Of a DNA stretch of 64,000 bases, positions 16,780 to 25,111 are shown piece by piece (within the stretch, counting starts at the first letter, position 1; each line of letters starts with the position of its first letter). A program made the translations under genes and the position numbers. The notes below the pieces were generated by a model. That model was not told where the DNA came from. It did not search any database and worked only from the letters and a program-made list of their open reading frames with translations. Source of the DNA: Qipengyuania citrea (lineage in GTDB: Bacteria; Pseudomonadota; Alphaproteobacteria; Sphingomonadales; Sphingomonadaceae); the NCBI RefSeq assembly GCF_009828015.1, contig NZ_WTYG01000003.1, forward strand, positions 124,001 to 188,000. Direction: 5' to 3'.

Positions 16780-19521
16780 GTGAGCCAGCCCCTGCCCCTC
16801 CCCGCCCTGCACGCCAGCCACGCAGGCACCTGGCTGCGCGATGCCAATGGCGCCACGCGGGGCTGTTCGAAGGGCGAAGCCGTGATGGCCGCCGCCGATA
16901 CGCCGCAATTGCTGATGAATGCGCCGCTGGTGGCCAGCCGCCTGGGCTATCCCGACCTCTCGGGGCTCGATCTGCTCGAACTGTTCGCCTTCGTTTATCC
17001 CGCCCGTTTCTGCGTGCCCACGCCCAAGGGCCTGGCGCATGCGCTGGGCCTCGAAGAACCGGCGGACGACGCGGCAGTGCCGCTCCTGCTGCAACGCGCC
17101 GCGGGCGCTCTGGTCGCGACCTGCGAAAGCGACGACTGGGCCGAACGCGAAGGCGCGTGGTCGACGCTGCAGTCGCTTGCGCGGTTGCGATGGCCCTGGG
17201 CGGGTGTGCTCGCGCCGCATGTCCGCCGGCCCGAGCGGGCCGAGAAGTGGCTGTTCACGCGGCTCCCCGAATGGGAGGAAACCGCCGAACGGCCGCAGCC
17301 GGCGCAAGTGCTCATCGACGAACCCGAAATCGAGGCCCAGCTCGAGCGGTTGACCGGCGAAGGCGCCGAACGGCGTGAAGGCCAGCGGCTGTTCTCGCGC
17401 GATGCAGGGCATGTCTTCGGGCCGCGCGACCGGCAGAAGCGGCCGCATGTCCTGCTGGCGCAGGCAGGCACCGGCATCGGCAAGACGCTCGGCTACCTCG
17501 CCCCCGCCTCGCTCTGGGCCGAACGGTCGGGCGGGACCGTGTGGGTATCGACCTATACCAAGAACCTGCAGCGCCAGCTGCGCCGCGAAAGCCGCAGCGC
17601 GTGGCCTGCCGCACGCGCCGATGGTTCGCCACCTGTGGTGGTGCGCAAGGGGCGCGAGAACTACCTCTGCCTGCTCAATCTGGAAGACGCCTTGCAGGGC
17701 GGGTTCGCGGGTCGCCCCGCAATCCTTGCGCATCTGGTCGCGCGCTGGGCCGCCTATTCGCAGGATGGCGACATGATCGGCGGCGACCTGCCCGGTTGGC
17801 TGGGCACGCTGTTCCGCAAGCGCGGGATTGCCGCGCTGACCGACCAGCGCGGCGAATGCGTCTATGCCGGCTGCCCCCATTACCGCAAATGCTTCATCGA
17901 ACGCAGCGCCCGCAATGCGGCGCAGGCCGATCTGGTGATCGCCAATCACGCGCTGGTGATGGTCAACGCCGCACGCGGCCGCGATCCTGCCAGCCGCCCG
18001 ACGCGGATCGTGTTCGACGAAGGACACCACGTGTTCGACGCCGCCGACAGTACCTTTTCCGCCGCGCTGACCGGGCAGGAAGCGATCGAGCTGCGGCGCT
18101 GGATTGTCGGCCCCGAAAAGAACAGCCGCGGACGTCGGCGCGGGCTTGCGGCCCGGCTGGCGGATGTCGCCAGTTACGACGATGCGGGCGGCGAAGCGGT
18201 CGAAGATGCGGTTGTTGCCGCGCAGGCGCTGCCCTCGGACGGCTGGCTTGGCCGGCTCGCCGAGAACGCCCCGCTGGGCCCGCTCGAACATTTGCTGGCA
18301 GCAGTGCGCGCGACCACTTTCGCACGCGATGAAAGCGGGCTCGAAATGGGCTATGGCATCGAAACCGAGACCGCCCAGCTCCCCGGCGAGCTGGTCGAGG
18401 CGGCAGGCACTGCGGCGCAGGCGCTGGCAGCCATCCGCACACCCTTGCTCAAGCTTGCCGGACGGCTCGAAGCGATCGTCGAGGACGCGCCCGACTGGCT
18501 CGATGGGCAAGGCCGTGCACGCATCGAAGGCGCGCGTCACTCGCTGGCCTGGCGGATCGACCTGATCGCGGCGTGGGAAGCGCTGCTGTCGCGGCTCGGC
18601 GGGCCGGCCGATCCCGAATTCATCGACTGGCTGCAGGTCGACCGCAACGATTCGCGCGAATTCGATGTCGGGATCTATCGCCACTGGCTCGATCCGATGA
18701 AGCCCTTCGCCAAGGTCGTGCTCGAACCTGCGCACGGGGTCATGCTGACCAGCGCCACGCTGACCGACCGCGACGAGACCGGGCCCGACTGGCCGCATGC
18801 CATCACCAAGAGCGGCGCGCCGCATCTGGAACTGGCACCGAAGACCGCTGAGGCGCAAAGCCCCTTCGATTACGCGGGCCGTGCAGAAGTGCTGATCGTC
18901 ACCGATATCCGCAAGGGCGATATCCCCGCGCTGGCGGGGGCCTATGCGCGGCTGATCGAGGCGAGCGATGGCGGCGTGCTGGGGCTGTTTACCGCGATCC
19001 GGCGGATGCGCGCGGTCTATGGCCGGATCGCCGACCGCCTCGCGCGCGCCGGCCTGCCGCTCTATGCGCAGCATGTCGATCCGATCGATACGGGCACGCT
19101 GACCGACATCTTCCGCGACGATCCGCGCGCCAGCCTGCTGGGCACCGATGCGCTGCGCGACGGGGTCGACGTGCCCGGCCGGAGCCTGCGCTGCGTGGTG
19201 ATGGAAAGCGTGCCGTGGCCGCGCCCGACCATCCTCCACCGCGCGCGCCGCGCCGCCGCGGCGGATCAGGAAGGCGGCGCCAAGCGCTATGACGACCGCA
19301 TCATCCGCGCGCGACTGGCGCAGGCCTTCGGGCGCCTTATCCGCACGCGCGAGGATGCCGGCCATTTCGTCGTGCTTTCGCCCGCTTTTCCCAGCCGGCT
19401 GCTGTCCGCCTTTCCCGAAGGCACCCCCGTCACGCGGCTGACGCTCGAAGAGGCTTTACAGCGCGTGGCCAACGGTGTTGTTAGCGCCGACCTTTCGACA
19501 GCGGAGACCCTGCCCCAGTGA
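16780..19521 (+). CDS. DinG/XPD-like ATP-dependent DNA helicase
   Basis: 913 aa. Superfamily 2 iron-sulfur helicase that unwinds DNA 5' to 3', probably in repair. Walker A AQAGTGIGKTLGYLAP is near residue 230, after a long N-terminal region (about 220 aa) that E. coli DinG lacks. Four cysteines follow for a 4Fe-4S cluster: one in NYLCLLN and three in ECVYAGCPHYRKC. The DEAH box is FDEGHHVFD, and the second RecA domain carries TSATL, ALRDGVDVPG and QAFGRLIRT. Start GTG 16780 gives SQPLPLPALHASHAG; ATG 16726 is an alternative. The phosphatase gene follows after 10 bases. Confidence 0.9.
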   Translation: MSQPLPLPALHASHAGTWLRDANGATRGCSKGEAVMAAADTPQLLMNAPLVASRLGYPDLSGLDLLELFAFVYPARFCVPTPKGLAHALGLEEPADDAAVPLLLQRAAGALVATCESDDWAEREGAWSTLQSLARLRWPWAGVLAPHVRRPERAEKWLFTRLPEWEETAERPQPAQVLIDEPEIEAQLERLTGEGAERREGQRLFSRDAGHVFGPRDRQKRPHVLLAQAGTGIGKTLGYLAPASLWAERSGGTVWVSTYTKNLQRQLRRESRSAWPAARADGSPPVVVRKGRENYLCLLNLEDALQGGFAGRPAILAHLVARWAAYSQDGDMIGGDLPGWLGTLFRKRGIAALTDQRGECVYAGCPHYRKCFIERSARNAAQADLVIANHALVMVNAARGRDPASRPTRIVFDEGHHVFDAADSTFSAALTGQEAIELRRWIVGPEKNSRGRRRGLAARLADVASYDDAGGEAVEDAVVAAQALPSDGWLGRLAENAPLGPLEHLLAAVRATTFARDESGLEMGYGIETETAQLPGELVEAAGTAAQALAAIRTPLLKLAGRLEAIVEDAPDWLDGQGRARIEGARHSLAWRIDLIAAWEALLSRLGGPADPEFIDWLQVDRNDSREFDVGIYRHWLDPMKPFAKVVLEPAHGVMLTSATLTDRDETGPDWPHAITKSGAPHLELAPKTAEAQSPFDYAGRAEVLIVTDIRKGDIPALAGAYARLIEASDGGVLGLFTAIRRMRAVYGRIADRLARAGLPLYAQHVDPIDTGTLTDIFRDDPRASLLGTDALRDGVDVPGRSLRCVVMESVPWPRPTILHRARRAAAADQEGGAKRYDDRIIRARLAQAFGRLIRTREDAGHFVVLSPAFPSRLLSAFPEGTPVTRLTLEEALQRVANGVVSADLSTAETLPQ

Positions 19522-19531
19522 TGACGCGCGC

Positions 19532-20059
19532 ATGAAGATCCTCGGCCTGCTGCGTCATGCCAAGTCCGACTGGGGCCAGAGCGACAAGCGCGATTTCGAT
19601 CGCGGGCTCAACGATCGCGGCCGGCGCGGAGCGCAGGTGATCGGCGACCACATTCGCGCACATGGCGTCACATGGGATCGCCTGCTCGCCAGCCCGGCGC
19701 AAAGGGTCAGGGCCACGCTGGCCGAAGCGCTGCCCGACATGGCCCCCGAGTGGGACGAACGGCTCTATCTCGCGGGAACCGATACGATCATGGATATCAT
19801 CCGCGAGAAAGGCGGTGATGGCGATACGCTGCTGCTGTCGGGCCACAATCCCGGCCTTGGTGACATGCTGTTCGAACTGGTCGCGCCCAAGCAGGAAAAC
19901 GCGCTGTACGACGAGGCCAAGGTCAAGTTCCCCACCGCTGCCTATGCGGTGTTCGAGCTCGATATCGACGACTGGAGCGAATTGCGCACCGGTTGCGGCG
20001 TACTCGCCCACTTCGCCCGCCCGCGCGATCTCGATGCGGAACTGGGGCCGGAGTACTGA
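19532..20059 (+). CDS. SixA-like histidine phosphatase family protein
   Basis: 175 aa. It begins MKILGLLRHAKSDWG: the RHAKS motif holds the phosphorylated histidine of the phosphoglycerate-mutase-like superfamily, and LSGHNPGLGDML holds the second catalytic His. The short form with RHAKS resembles SixA, which dephosphorylates phosphohistidine on HPt domains or PTS proteins. Cytosolic. It starts 10 bases after the helicase stop and is probably cotranscribed. Confidence 0.87.
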   Translation: MKILGLLRHAKSDWGQSDKRDFDRGLNDRGRRGAQVIGDHIRAHGVTWDRLLASPAQRVRATLAEALPDMAPEWDERLYLAGTDTIMDIIREKGGDGDTLLLSGHNPGLGDMLFELVAPKQENALYDEAKVKFPTAAYAVFELDIDDWSELRTGCGVLAHFARPRDLDAELGPEY

Positions 20060-20093
20060 GGCGACTTGCCCGGCCGGGAACGGCCTCGAGGGA

Positions 20094-20909
20094 TCAGATC
20101 AGGCCGGCGTCCTTTAGCTGCGCAGCGCGCCCGCGAGCCACGGGCACCCTGAGGCCGGTTGCCAGCACGATCTTGGTGTCCCTGCCGCTCTTTTCGCTCC
20201 CCGCGATAGCCGATTGCGCCACCCACCAGCTGCGATGGACGCGCAACCCCGCTCCCGGCGGAACCAGTTCGGCGGCCTCCGACAGCGACATCAAGACCAT
20301 TTCGCTGCGCCCGTCGCCGATCACCTTCACGTAGTGATCCTCCGCCGTCATCGCGATGATGCGCGGGAAACCCTTGGGCAAGCGGCAGTGCATGGCGGTC
20401 TCGGTCAAAGCGGATGCACCTTCGCCCGGCGCGTCACCGCGCGGCGCCGACATCTCGCCTCCCGTTCGCCTTTCGCTGCGGCGATAGGCAAGGAAGAACA
20501 GCACAAAAAAGGCGACAGCGATGAGCATCGACATCGGCCAGGCAAACGCAAAGGCGGAGCCGAACGCACCGCTGGTCCCGCCCGTCAGCCAGAGTATGGC
20601 CCAGGTGATGACGACCGATCCCACGGGAATGGCAAAGGCATAGCCCCACAGTTCGTCCAAGCCGAGCATGCGCGCCGATGCGGCACCGATCAACGACAGC
20701 CCGCGCATGACCGCCCAGCCGGCCAGGCATCCGCCGATACCGAAAGCCATCTGCATGCCGAGCGATGCCTCTGACGCAGGCGGGAATCCGATCAGGGCGA
20801 GGAAGACACCGCCAAGCGCCACGATGCCGACTTCGGCGAGCATGCGCTCGCGCGAACCGGGGCGGCGATTCGGCCGGCCTGACTGTTCCGGGAGAAGCTG
20901 GTCGGTCAC
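20094..20909 (-). CDS. LytTR-type transcription regulator with membrane domain
   Basis: 271 aa. Residues 25-155 contain four hydrophobic helices; residues about 175-270 form a LytTR DNA-binding domain (PRIIAMTAEDHYVKVIGDGR, LRVHRSWWVAQSAI, VPVARGRA). A membrane-anchored one-component regulator is implied. Start GTG 20909 is chosen; ATG 20843 is possible. It is divergent from the DUF2306 gene, whose upstream region holds GTTC-type repeats of the kind LytTR domains bind. Confidence 0.85.
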   Translation of the reverse strand: MTDQLLPEQSGRPNRRPGSRERMLAEVGIVALGGVFLALIGFPPASEASLGMQMAFGIGGCLAGWAVMRGLSLIGAASARMLGLDELWGYAFAIPVGSVVITWAILWLTGGTSGAFGSAFAFAWPMSMLIAVAFFVLFFLAYRRSERRTGGEMSAPRGDAPGEGASALTETAMHCRLPKGFPRIIAMTAEDHYVKVIGDGRSEMVLMSLSEAAELVPPGAGLRVHRSWWVAQSAIAGSEKSGRDTKIVLATGLRVPVARGRAAQLKDAGLI

Positions 20910-20927
20910 CGCCGAATGTCTTCCCGG

Positions 20928-20986
20928 ACAGTTCGCGCGGCAGCGGCGACCATCCACGTGTTTGCCTGACCGTTCACGTAGTTCCT
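20928..20986. promoter_or_regulatory. Candidate LytTR operator region (GTTC repeats)
   Basis: ACAGTTCGC (20928-20936), ACCGTTCAC (20969-20977) and GTAGTTCCT (20978-20986) lie in the same orientation between the divergent LytTR and DUF2306 genes. The latter two GTTC cores are 10 bases apart. LytTR proteins bind imperfect direct repeats with a GTT core. The match is loose. Confidence 0.35.
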
Positions 20987-21058
20987 CTTTGTTTTGCTGC
21001 GGCTCCGATCAATCCGGAAGTTCCTTTGAACGAAAAACCGAACCGACGGAACATCACC

Positions 21059-21610
21059 ATGCCCAGAACCGCAAGCCGCAACAGGCCGAACGAAACCACG
21101 ACGGGCGCGGCAAAGCCGCCCTCGATCCTGTCGACCGCTGCGATCACAATCGCGGCGACCGTGGTCATGACCGGAATATCGATGGTATTCGGCGGGTTCG
21201 GATCGCAGGATGCCATGCAGACATCGCGCGGGATCAGCTTGCCGATCGTCGTCCATCTGGCGACGGTGCTGTCCGCGCTGTTGCTGGGACCCGTCGTCCT
21301 GCTGCGCCGCAAGGGCGATCGCTGGCACCGCCGGCTCGGCCGGGTCTGGGTCCTGTTGATGGTCGTGACCGCGCTGGCATCGGCCTTCATCCGGTCGCCG
21401 GGGGCGGGTCTCTTCGGGACCGGCTTCAGCGCGCTCCACCTGTTCACCGTGTGGACGCTCATCTGCGCGCCGGTCGGTGTCTGGCTGGCATGGAAGAAGC
21501 GTATTGCAGCGCACCAGGGCGTGATGACCGGGCTCTATATCGGGCTGGTCCTCGCCGGATCCTTCACGCTGATACCGGGCCGGCTGCTGGGGAGTATGGT
21601 GTTCGGGTGA
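21059..21610 (+). CDS. DUF2306 family membrane protein
   Basis: 183 aa with five predicted membrane helices, starting ILSTAAITIAATVVMTG and ending GVMTGLYIGLVLAGSFTLIPGRLLG. Histidines at the ends of helices (IVVHLATVLSALL, FSALHLFTVW, AAHQGVMTG) suggest possible cofactor binding, as in other DUF2306 proteins. Function is not established. ATG 21059 has CGACGGA eight bases upstream; TTG 21026 with GGAAG is an alternative start. Divergent pairing with the LytTR gene suggests it is a target of that regulator. Confidence 0.75.
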   Translation: MPRTASRNRPNETTTGAAKPPSILSTAAITIAATVVMTGISMVFGGFGSQDAMQTSRGISLPIVVHLATVLSALLLGPVVLLRRKGDRWHRRLGRVWVLLMVVTALASAFIRSPGAGLFGTGFSALHLFTVWTLICAPVGVWLAWKKRIAAHQGVMTGLYIGLVLAGSFTLIPGRLLGSMVFG

Positions 21611-21667
21611 CAACCGGCCGGAGCCGGTGCGGATCAGCTGATCAATCCGGCCACGGCAGACCGGCAG

Positions 21668-22105
21668 CTAGCGCAAAACCCGCGGCCCCGGCCCGGCTTC
21701 GGCCGCCATGTCCTCGGGATTGTAGAGCTTGCAGGTCTTCAGGCTGAGGCAGCCGCAGCCGATGCAGCCATCGAGATTGTCGCGCAGTCCCTGCAATTGC
21801 TCGATCCGGCGGTCGAGGCTTTCGCGGATCGCCTCGCTGATCTTCCACCAGTCGAAGCTCGAGGGGGTGCGGCCCTGCGGCAGGCTGCGCAGATGTTCGC
21901 CGATATCCTCGAGCGACAGGCCGAGTTTCTGGACGATGAGGATAAAGCTCAGCCGCCGGATATCGCTGCGCAGGAACCGCCGCTGGTTGCCTGCGGTGCG
22001 GATCGAATGGATCAGCCCCTTGTCCTCGTAGAAACGGATCGCCGAGGCGGAAAGGCCGGTGCGGCGCGCAAGATCGCCGATGCTGAGCTGGTCGTTCGCA
22101 TTCAT
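21668..22105 (-). CDS. soxR: Redox-sensitive MerR-family activator SoxR
   Basis: 145 aa. Winged-helix MerR DNA-binding domain (QLSIGDLARRTGLSASAIRF), a dimerising helix, then CIGCGCLSLKTC (Cys114, 117, 119, 125), the exact C-x2-C-x-C-x5-C pattern that holds the SoxR 2Fe-2S cluster. Oxidation of the cluster by redox-cycling compounds or superoxide switches on target promoters. The divergent VOC gene carries a near-perfect SoxR box in its promoter and is the evident target. Confidence 0.96.
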   Translation of the reverse strand: MNANDQLSIGDLARRTGLSASAIRFYEDKGLIHSIRTAGNQRRFLRSDIRRLSFILIVQKLGLSLEDIGEHLRSLPQGRTPSSFDWWKISEAIRESLDRRIEQLQGLRDNLDGCIGCGCLSLKTCKLYNPEDMAAEAGPGPRVLR

Positions 22106-22132
22106 CGATCAGGCTGATAGATTATTTCGAGC

Positions 22133-22163
22133 TTGACCTCAAGTGAAGTTGAGGTTGCATAGG
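22133..22163 (+). promoter_or_regulatory. SoxR-controlled promoter with SoxR box
   Basis: CCTCAAGTGAAGTTGAGG (22137-22154) matches the E. coli soxS operator at 16 of 18 positions and is a near-palindrome. It lies within TTGACC (22133-22138), a 19-base spacer and CATAGG (22158-22163). An overlong 19-base spacer is the hallmark of MerR-family activated promoters. It drives the VOC gene at 22220. Confidence 0.88.
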
Positions 22164-22219
22164 GCTGTGCATCGCAACCGGCGGGCGGCCATCCGGCCCC
22201 GCCTCACAGGAGATGCATA

Positions 22220-22591
22220 ATGACGACAGGACGTCTCGAACACGCCAATATCTCGGTGACCGACCCCGAACGCTGCGCCGCGCTGCTCAGGGACCTGCTG
22301 GGCTGGGAGGAGCGCTGGCGCGGTCCGTCGCAGAAATATGGGCGTTCGGTCCATGTCGGGGGGCGGCACGATTACATCGCGCTCTATACCGGCGAGCATG
22401 TGCGCGGGGGTTATGCCAAGGGCCAGCCGCTCAACCACCTGGCTTTTACCGTGGACGATCTCGATGCCGCCGAGGCCGCGGTGACTGCGCACGGCCTCGA
22501 ACCTTTCGGGCATGACGATTACGAACCCGGGCGGCGGTTCTACTTCTTCGACTGGGACGGGATCGAATTCGAGGTAGTCAGCTATGAATGA
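22220..22591 (+). CDS. VOC family protein (glyoxalase-like), SoxR target
   Basis: 123 aa, a single vicinal-oxygen-chelate domain pair: RLEHANISVTDPERCAALL at the front, HDYIALYTG, then LNHLAFTVDDLDAAEAAV and a closing GIEFEVVSYE. Metal-ligand candidates are His8 and the final Glu. VOC enzymes include glyoxalase, fosfomycin or bleomycin resistance proteins and dioxygenases. Control by SoxR suggests a role in handling redox-active or electrophilic compounds. AGGAG precedes ATG 22220. Its end overlaps the convergent ArsR gene by 10 bases. Confidence 0.88.
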   Translation: MTTGRLEHANISVTDPERCAALLRDLLGWEERWRGPSQKYGRSVHVGGRHDYIALYTGEHVRGGYAKGQPLNHLAFTVDDLDAAEAAVTAHGLEPFGHDDYEPGRRFYFFDWDGIEFEVVSYE

Positions 22592-22932
22592 GCCGATGCA
22601 CCGCGCGTCGCTGTTCGCGCCATCCCCGCGCCGGCCGGTGCGCCCTGGAACCCGGCCATCGCCCCGAGGGGAACCTCTTCGAACCGGCCGAGCCAGCGGC
22701 GCGCCATCTTCGCCAGCGGCACCGGGTTGAGATAGTGCCGCTTGCAGCGCCCGTCGCGTTCGGAAGCGACCAGTTCGGCCGCTTCGAGCACGGCGAGGTG
22801 CTTGGCCACCGCCTGGCGGGTCATCGGCAGGTCTTCGCTGAGATTCGCCAGCGTCAGGCCGCCCTCCTCGCTCAACCGGTCGAGCAAGTGCCGCCGTGTC
22901 GGATCGGCCAGCGCTGCAAATGTGTCGGTCAT
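22582..22932 (-). CDS. ArsR/SmtB family transcription regulator
   Basis: 116 aa. Winged helix with FAALADPTRRHLLDRLSEEG, LTLANLSEDLPMTRQAVAKHLAVLE recognition helix and the wing around RDGRCKRHYLNPVPL. No ELCVCDL or other metal-site cysteines are present, so it belongs to the non-metal subgroup often encoded with SRPBCC/AHSA1 proteins. No such partner gene follows here: the 3' end runs into the VOC gene. Its target is therefore unknown. Confidence 0.87.
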   Translation of the reverse strand: MTDTFAALADPTRRHLLDRLSEEGGLTLANLSEDLPMTRQAVAKHLAVLEAAELVASERDGRCKRHYLNPVPLAKMARRWLGRFEEVPLGAMAGFQGAPAGAGMARTATRGASAHS

Positions 22933-23011
22933 GCGAACATGGTTACGAAGATCTTGCCGAGTCGCTCAAGCGCGCGGCGTCCGCGTGGGCCGGTTTGTCC
23001 ACGGTCGGGCC

Positions 23012-23464
23012 TCAACCGGGCAGCGTACCCGTCTGCCGCTGCGCCTCGGCCAACGCGATCGCGGCGCTCGTCGCGACATTGAGCGAGCGGACCGCGGGAC
23101 GCATCGGCAAGCGCACCTGCGTATGGCTGGCTTCCACGACGGTATCCGGAACGCCTGCGCTTTCCTTGCCGAACAGCAGCACATCGTCGGCGCGAAAGGC
23201 GAAGTCGTAGGCCGAGTGTGTCGTCTTGGTGGTGAACAGCACGAGGCGGCTGTCGCCCAAGCTGGCTCGAAACGCCGCGAACCCCGCATGACGCGTGACC
23301 GCGACATGGTCGATATAGTCCATCGCCGCCCGCCGCACCCGGCGATCGTCCCACGCGAAGCCCAGTGGCTCGATCAGGTCCACCGCCGCGCCCATGCATG
23401 CGGCGAGCCGCAGCACGGCGCCGACGTTTCCGGCGATCTCGGGCTCGAACATCGCAATCCGCAT
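23012..23464 (-). CDS. trmL: tRNA (cytidine/uridine-34-2'-O)-methyltransferase TrmL
   Basis: 150 aa, the size of the minimal SPOUT enzyme TrmL, which methylates the wobble ribose of tRNA-Leu. It begins RIAMFEPEIAGNVGAVLRLA; the knot region shows LLFGKESAGVPD and RLPMRPAVRSLNVATSAAIALAE. Cytosolic homodimer. It lies one base downstream of the peptidase gene on the same strand and probably shares its transcript with ubiA. Confidence 0.95.
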   Translation of the reverse strand: MRIAMFEPEIAGNVGAVLRLAACMGAAVDLIEPLGFAWDDRRVRRAAMDYIDHVAVTRHAGFAAFRASLGDSRLVLFTTKTTHSAYDFAFRADDVLLFGKESAGVPDTVVEASHTQVRLPMRPAVRSLNVATSAAIALAEAQRQTGTLPG

Positions 23465-23465
23465 C

Positions 23466-24092
23466 TCAGAGCAGCCTGGCTGTCGCTGGTGCGCCGCCCG
23501 CCCATGGCTGATCGGTCCGGTCGAGGACGAGCGGCCCCTCCCATGGACGGCACAGCGCGTGGGCGGTTTCGGCGGAACCCTGCGTCCACCGGCCGTGGTC
23601 TTCCCGCGCCAGCAATACCGGCATGCGCGCGTGGCAATCGGCAGCGACCCCGCAGGCCTCGGTCATCACCATTGCATAGCAGCGCCCCCATTCCGCCGAT
23701 TCGCGCCACACCCCGGCGATGGCGAACACCTCGGCATCGGGGCGGCTCAGCCAGCTTCGCGTCTTGCTTCCTTTCGCGCCTTCCGCCTCGGCCCAGGCAG
23801 TGACCGGGATCAGGCACCGGCGCGATTCGAAACTGGCGCGCCAGAAGGGGCTACCCAGCTTGTCGGTGCGCGCATTGTTGACCGGCTTGGGTTTGAGCGG
23901 CTGTCCCTTGCTGCCCTTGAGCACCAGCGGGAAACCCCAGCTCATCTGCGTGAGCAGGCCTTCCGCCACCACGGCGCCGGGATAGCCGGGGAACACTTCG
24001 GCACCGAAATTCGCGCCTGCCAGGTCGTCGATCGCATCGAACCACTTGGCGACCTCGTCCTTGTTCTTGGTCATGCGGTACAGATTGCACAT
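23466..24092 (-). CDS. SOS response-associated peptidase (YedK/HMCES family)
   Basis: 208 aa. MCNLYRMT puts the catalytic Cys at residue 2 after Met removal. FPGYPGAVV, SWGFPLVLKG, PVNNARTDKL, RRCLIPVTAWAEAE and the late CHARMPVLLA are the family blocks, including the Asn, Glu and His of the active site. These proteins trap abasic sites in single-stranded DNA through a thiazolidine link to Cys2. Its ATG overlaps the ubiA stop by one base (TGATG), so it is translationally coupled. Confidence 0.93.
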   Translation of the reverse strand: MCNLYRMTKNKDEVAKWFDAIDDLAGANFGAEVFPGYPGAVVAEGLLTQMSWGFPLVLKGSKGQPLKPKPVNNARTDKLGSPFWRASFESRRCLIPVTAWAEAEGAKGSKTRSWLSRPDAEVFAIAGVWRESAEWGRCYAMVMTEACGVAADCHARMPVLLAREDHGRWTQGSAETAHALCRPWEGPLVLDRTDQPWAGGAPATARLL

Positions 24093-24994
24093 CAGGCGTT
24101 GCCCACGACGAAGCAGGCCGCCGCGACCAGCGCCCCGGCCCAGCGGTTGGCGCGGAAGCGGGCAAGCGGATTGCCGGCATCCTCGGCATCGAGCGTGGCG
24201 ACTTGCCAGGCCAGATGTGCGGCGACAGGCAACAGCGCCAACAGGGCGACCCAGTCCGCGCGGTAAAGCCAGAAGGCCAGCGCCCACAGCGTGACCGCAC
24301 CGGCATAGAACAGCGCCACCCCGCCCTGCACATGCCCGCCGAGACGCAGCGCGCTCGACCGAATGCCGACCAGCGCGTCGTCCTCGCGGTCCTGCAACGC
24401 ATAGATCGTGTCATAGCCGATCACCCACAGCGCTGCGCCTGCATACATCGCGGCGAGCGCGTCCCAATTGTCGGCGCGCAGCTGCGTCCATCCGACCAAG
24501 AGCCCCCATGTGAAAACCAGTCCGAGCCAGGCTTGGGGCCACCAGGTGATCCGCTTCATGAACGGGTAGGCCGCGACCAGCACGAGGCTGCCCAGTGCCA
24601 CCCCCTGCGCCAGCGGGCGCAGTTGCAACAGCACCAGCAGCCCGGCTGCGCACAACGCCAGCAGCCATGCCCATGCGAGCTTCTTCGAGATACGCCCGCT
24701 GGCGACCGGGCGCGAAGCGGTGCGGGCGACTTTCCGGTCGAGCTCGGCATCGACGATATCGTTGTAGACGCAGCCCGCACCGCGCATCGCGACAGCCCCC
24801 AGCAGCAACCACGCGAGCAGCGCCAGCTGCCAGCCCGCGCCGGTCAGCCACACGCCCCAGACGCAGGGCCAGAACAACAGCCACCAGCCGATCGGCCGGT
24901 CGAACCGCGCGAGCTGCGCCAGGTCGCGCGGCAGTTGCGGGAGGCGCGCAACCAGCCCGCGGTGTTCGCTGTCGGGGACGACGGTTTCATTCAT
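24092..24994 (-). CDS. ubiA: 4-hydroxybenzoate polyprenyltransferase UbiA
   Basis: 300 aa with about eight membrane helices. Both Asp-rich prenyl-diphosphate motifs are intact: NDIVDAELDRKV and DTIYALQDREDD. It attaches the polyprenyl tail to 4-hydroxybenzoate in ubiquinone synthesis at the inner membrane. ATG 24994 begins MNETVVPDSEHRG. First gene of a minus-strand run ubiA-yedK-like-trmL; divergent from rsmE with 117 bases between. Confidence 0.95.
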   Translation of the reverse strand: MNETVVPDSEHRGLVARLPQLPRDLAQLARFDRPIGWWLLFWPCVWGVWLTGAGWQLALLAWLLLGAVAMRGAGCVYNDIVDAELDRKVARTASRPVASGRISKKLAWAWLLALCAAGLLVLLQLRPLAQGVALGSLVLVAAYPFMKRITWWPQAWLGLVFTWGLLVGWTQLRADNWDALAAMYAGAALWVIGYDTIYALQDREDDALVGIRSSALRLGGHVQGGVALFYAGAVTLWALAFWLYRADWVALLALLPVAAHLAWQVATLDAEDAGNPLARFRANRWAGALVAAACFVVGNA

Positions 24995-25111
24995 CGCGCC
25001 GGCCCTATCAATCTCGCCATCGCAGCGAAAGCGGGGATCGCCGTGGACCTTCTTTAGGAAAGCACCCCGATACCGGCTTTCGCCCGTATGGCGGATGTGA
25101 TTAGAGGGGCC

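Noticed and set aside
16225-19365. 1046-codon open frame antisense to the DinG-like helicase gene
   Set aside because: It mirrors a clear helicase with intact motifs; its translation is Arg/Gln/Gly-rich without domains. Long antisense frames are expected in GC-rich DNA.
23466-24092. LexA-type (SOS) control of the YedK-like gene
   Set aside because: The start overlaps ubiA and there is no intergenic space for an operator; none was seen.
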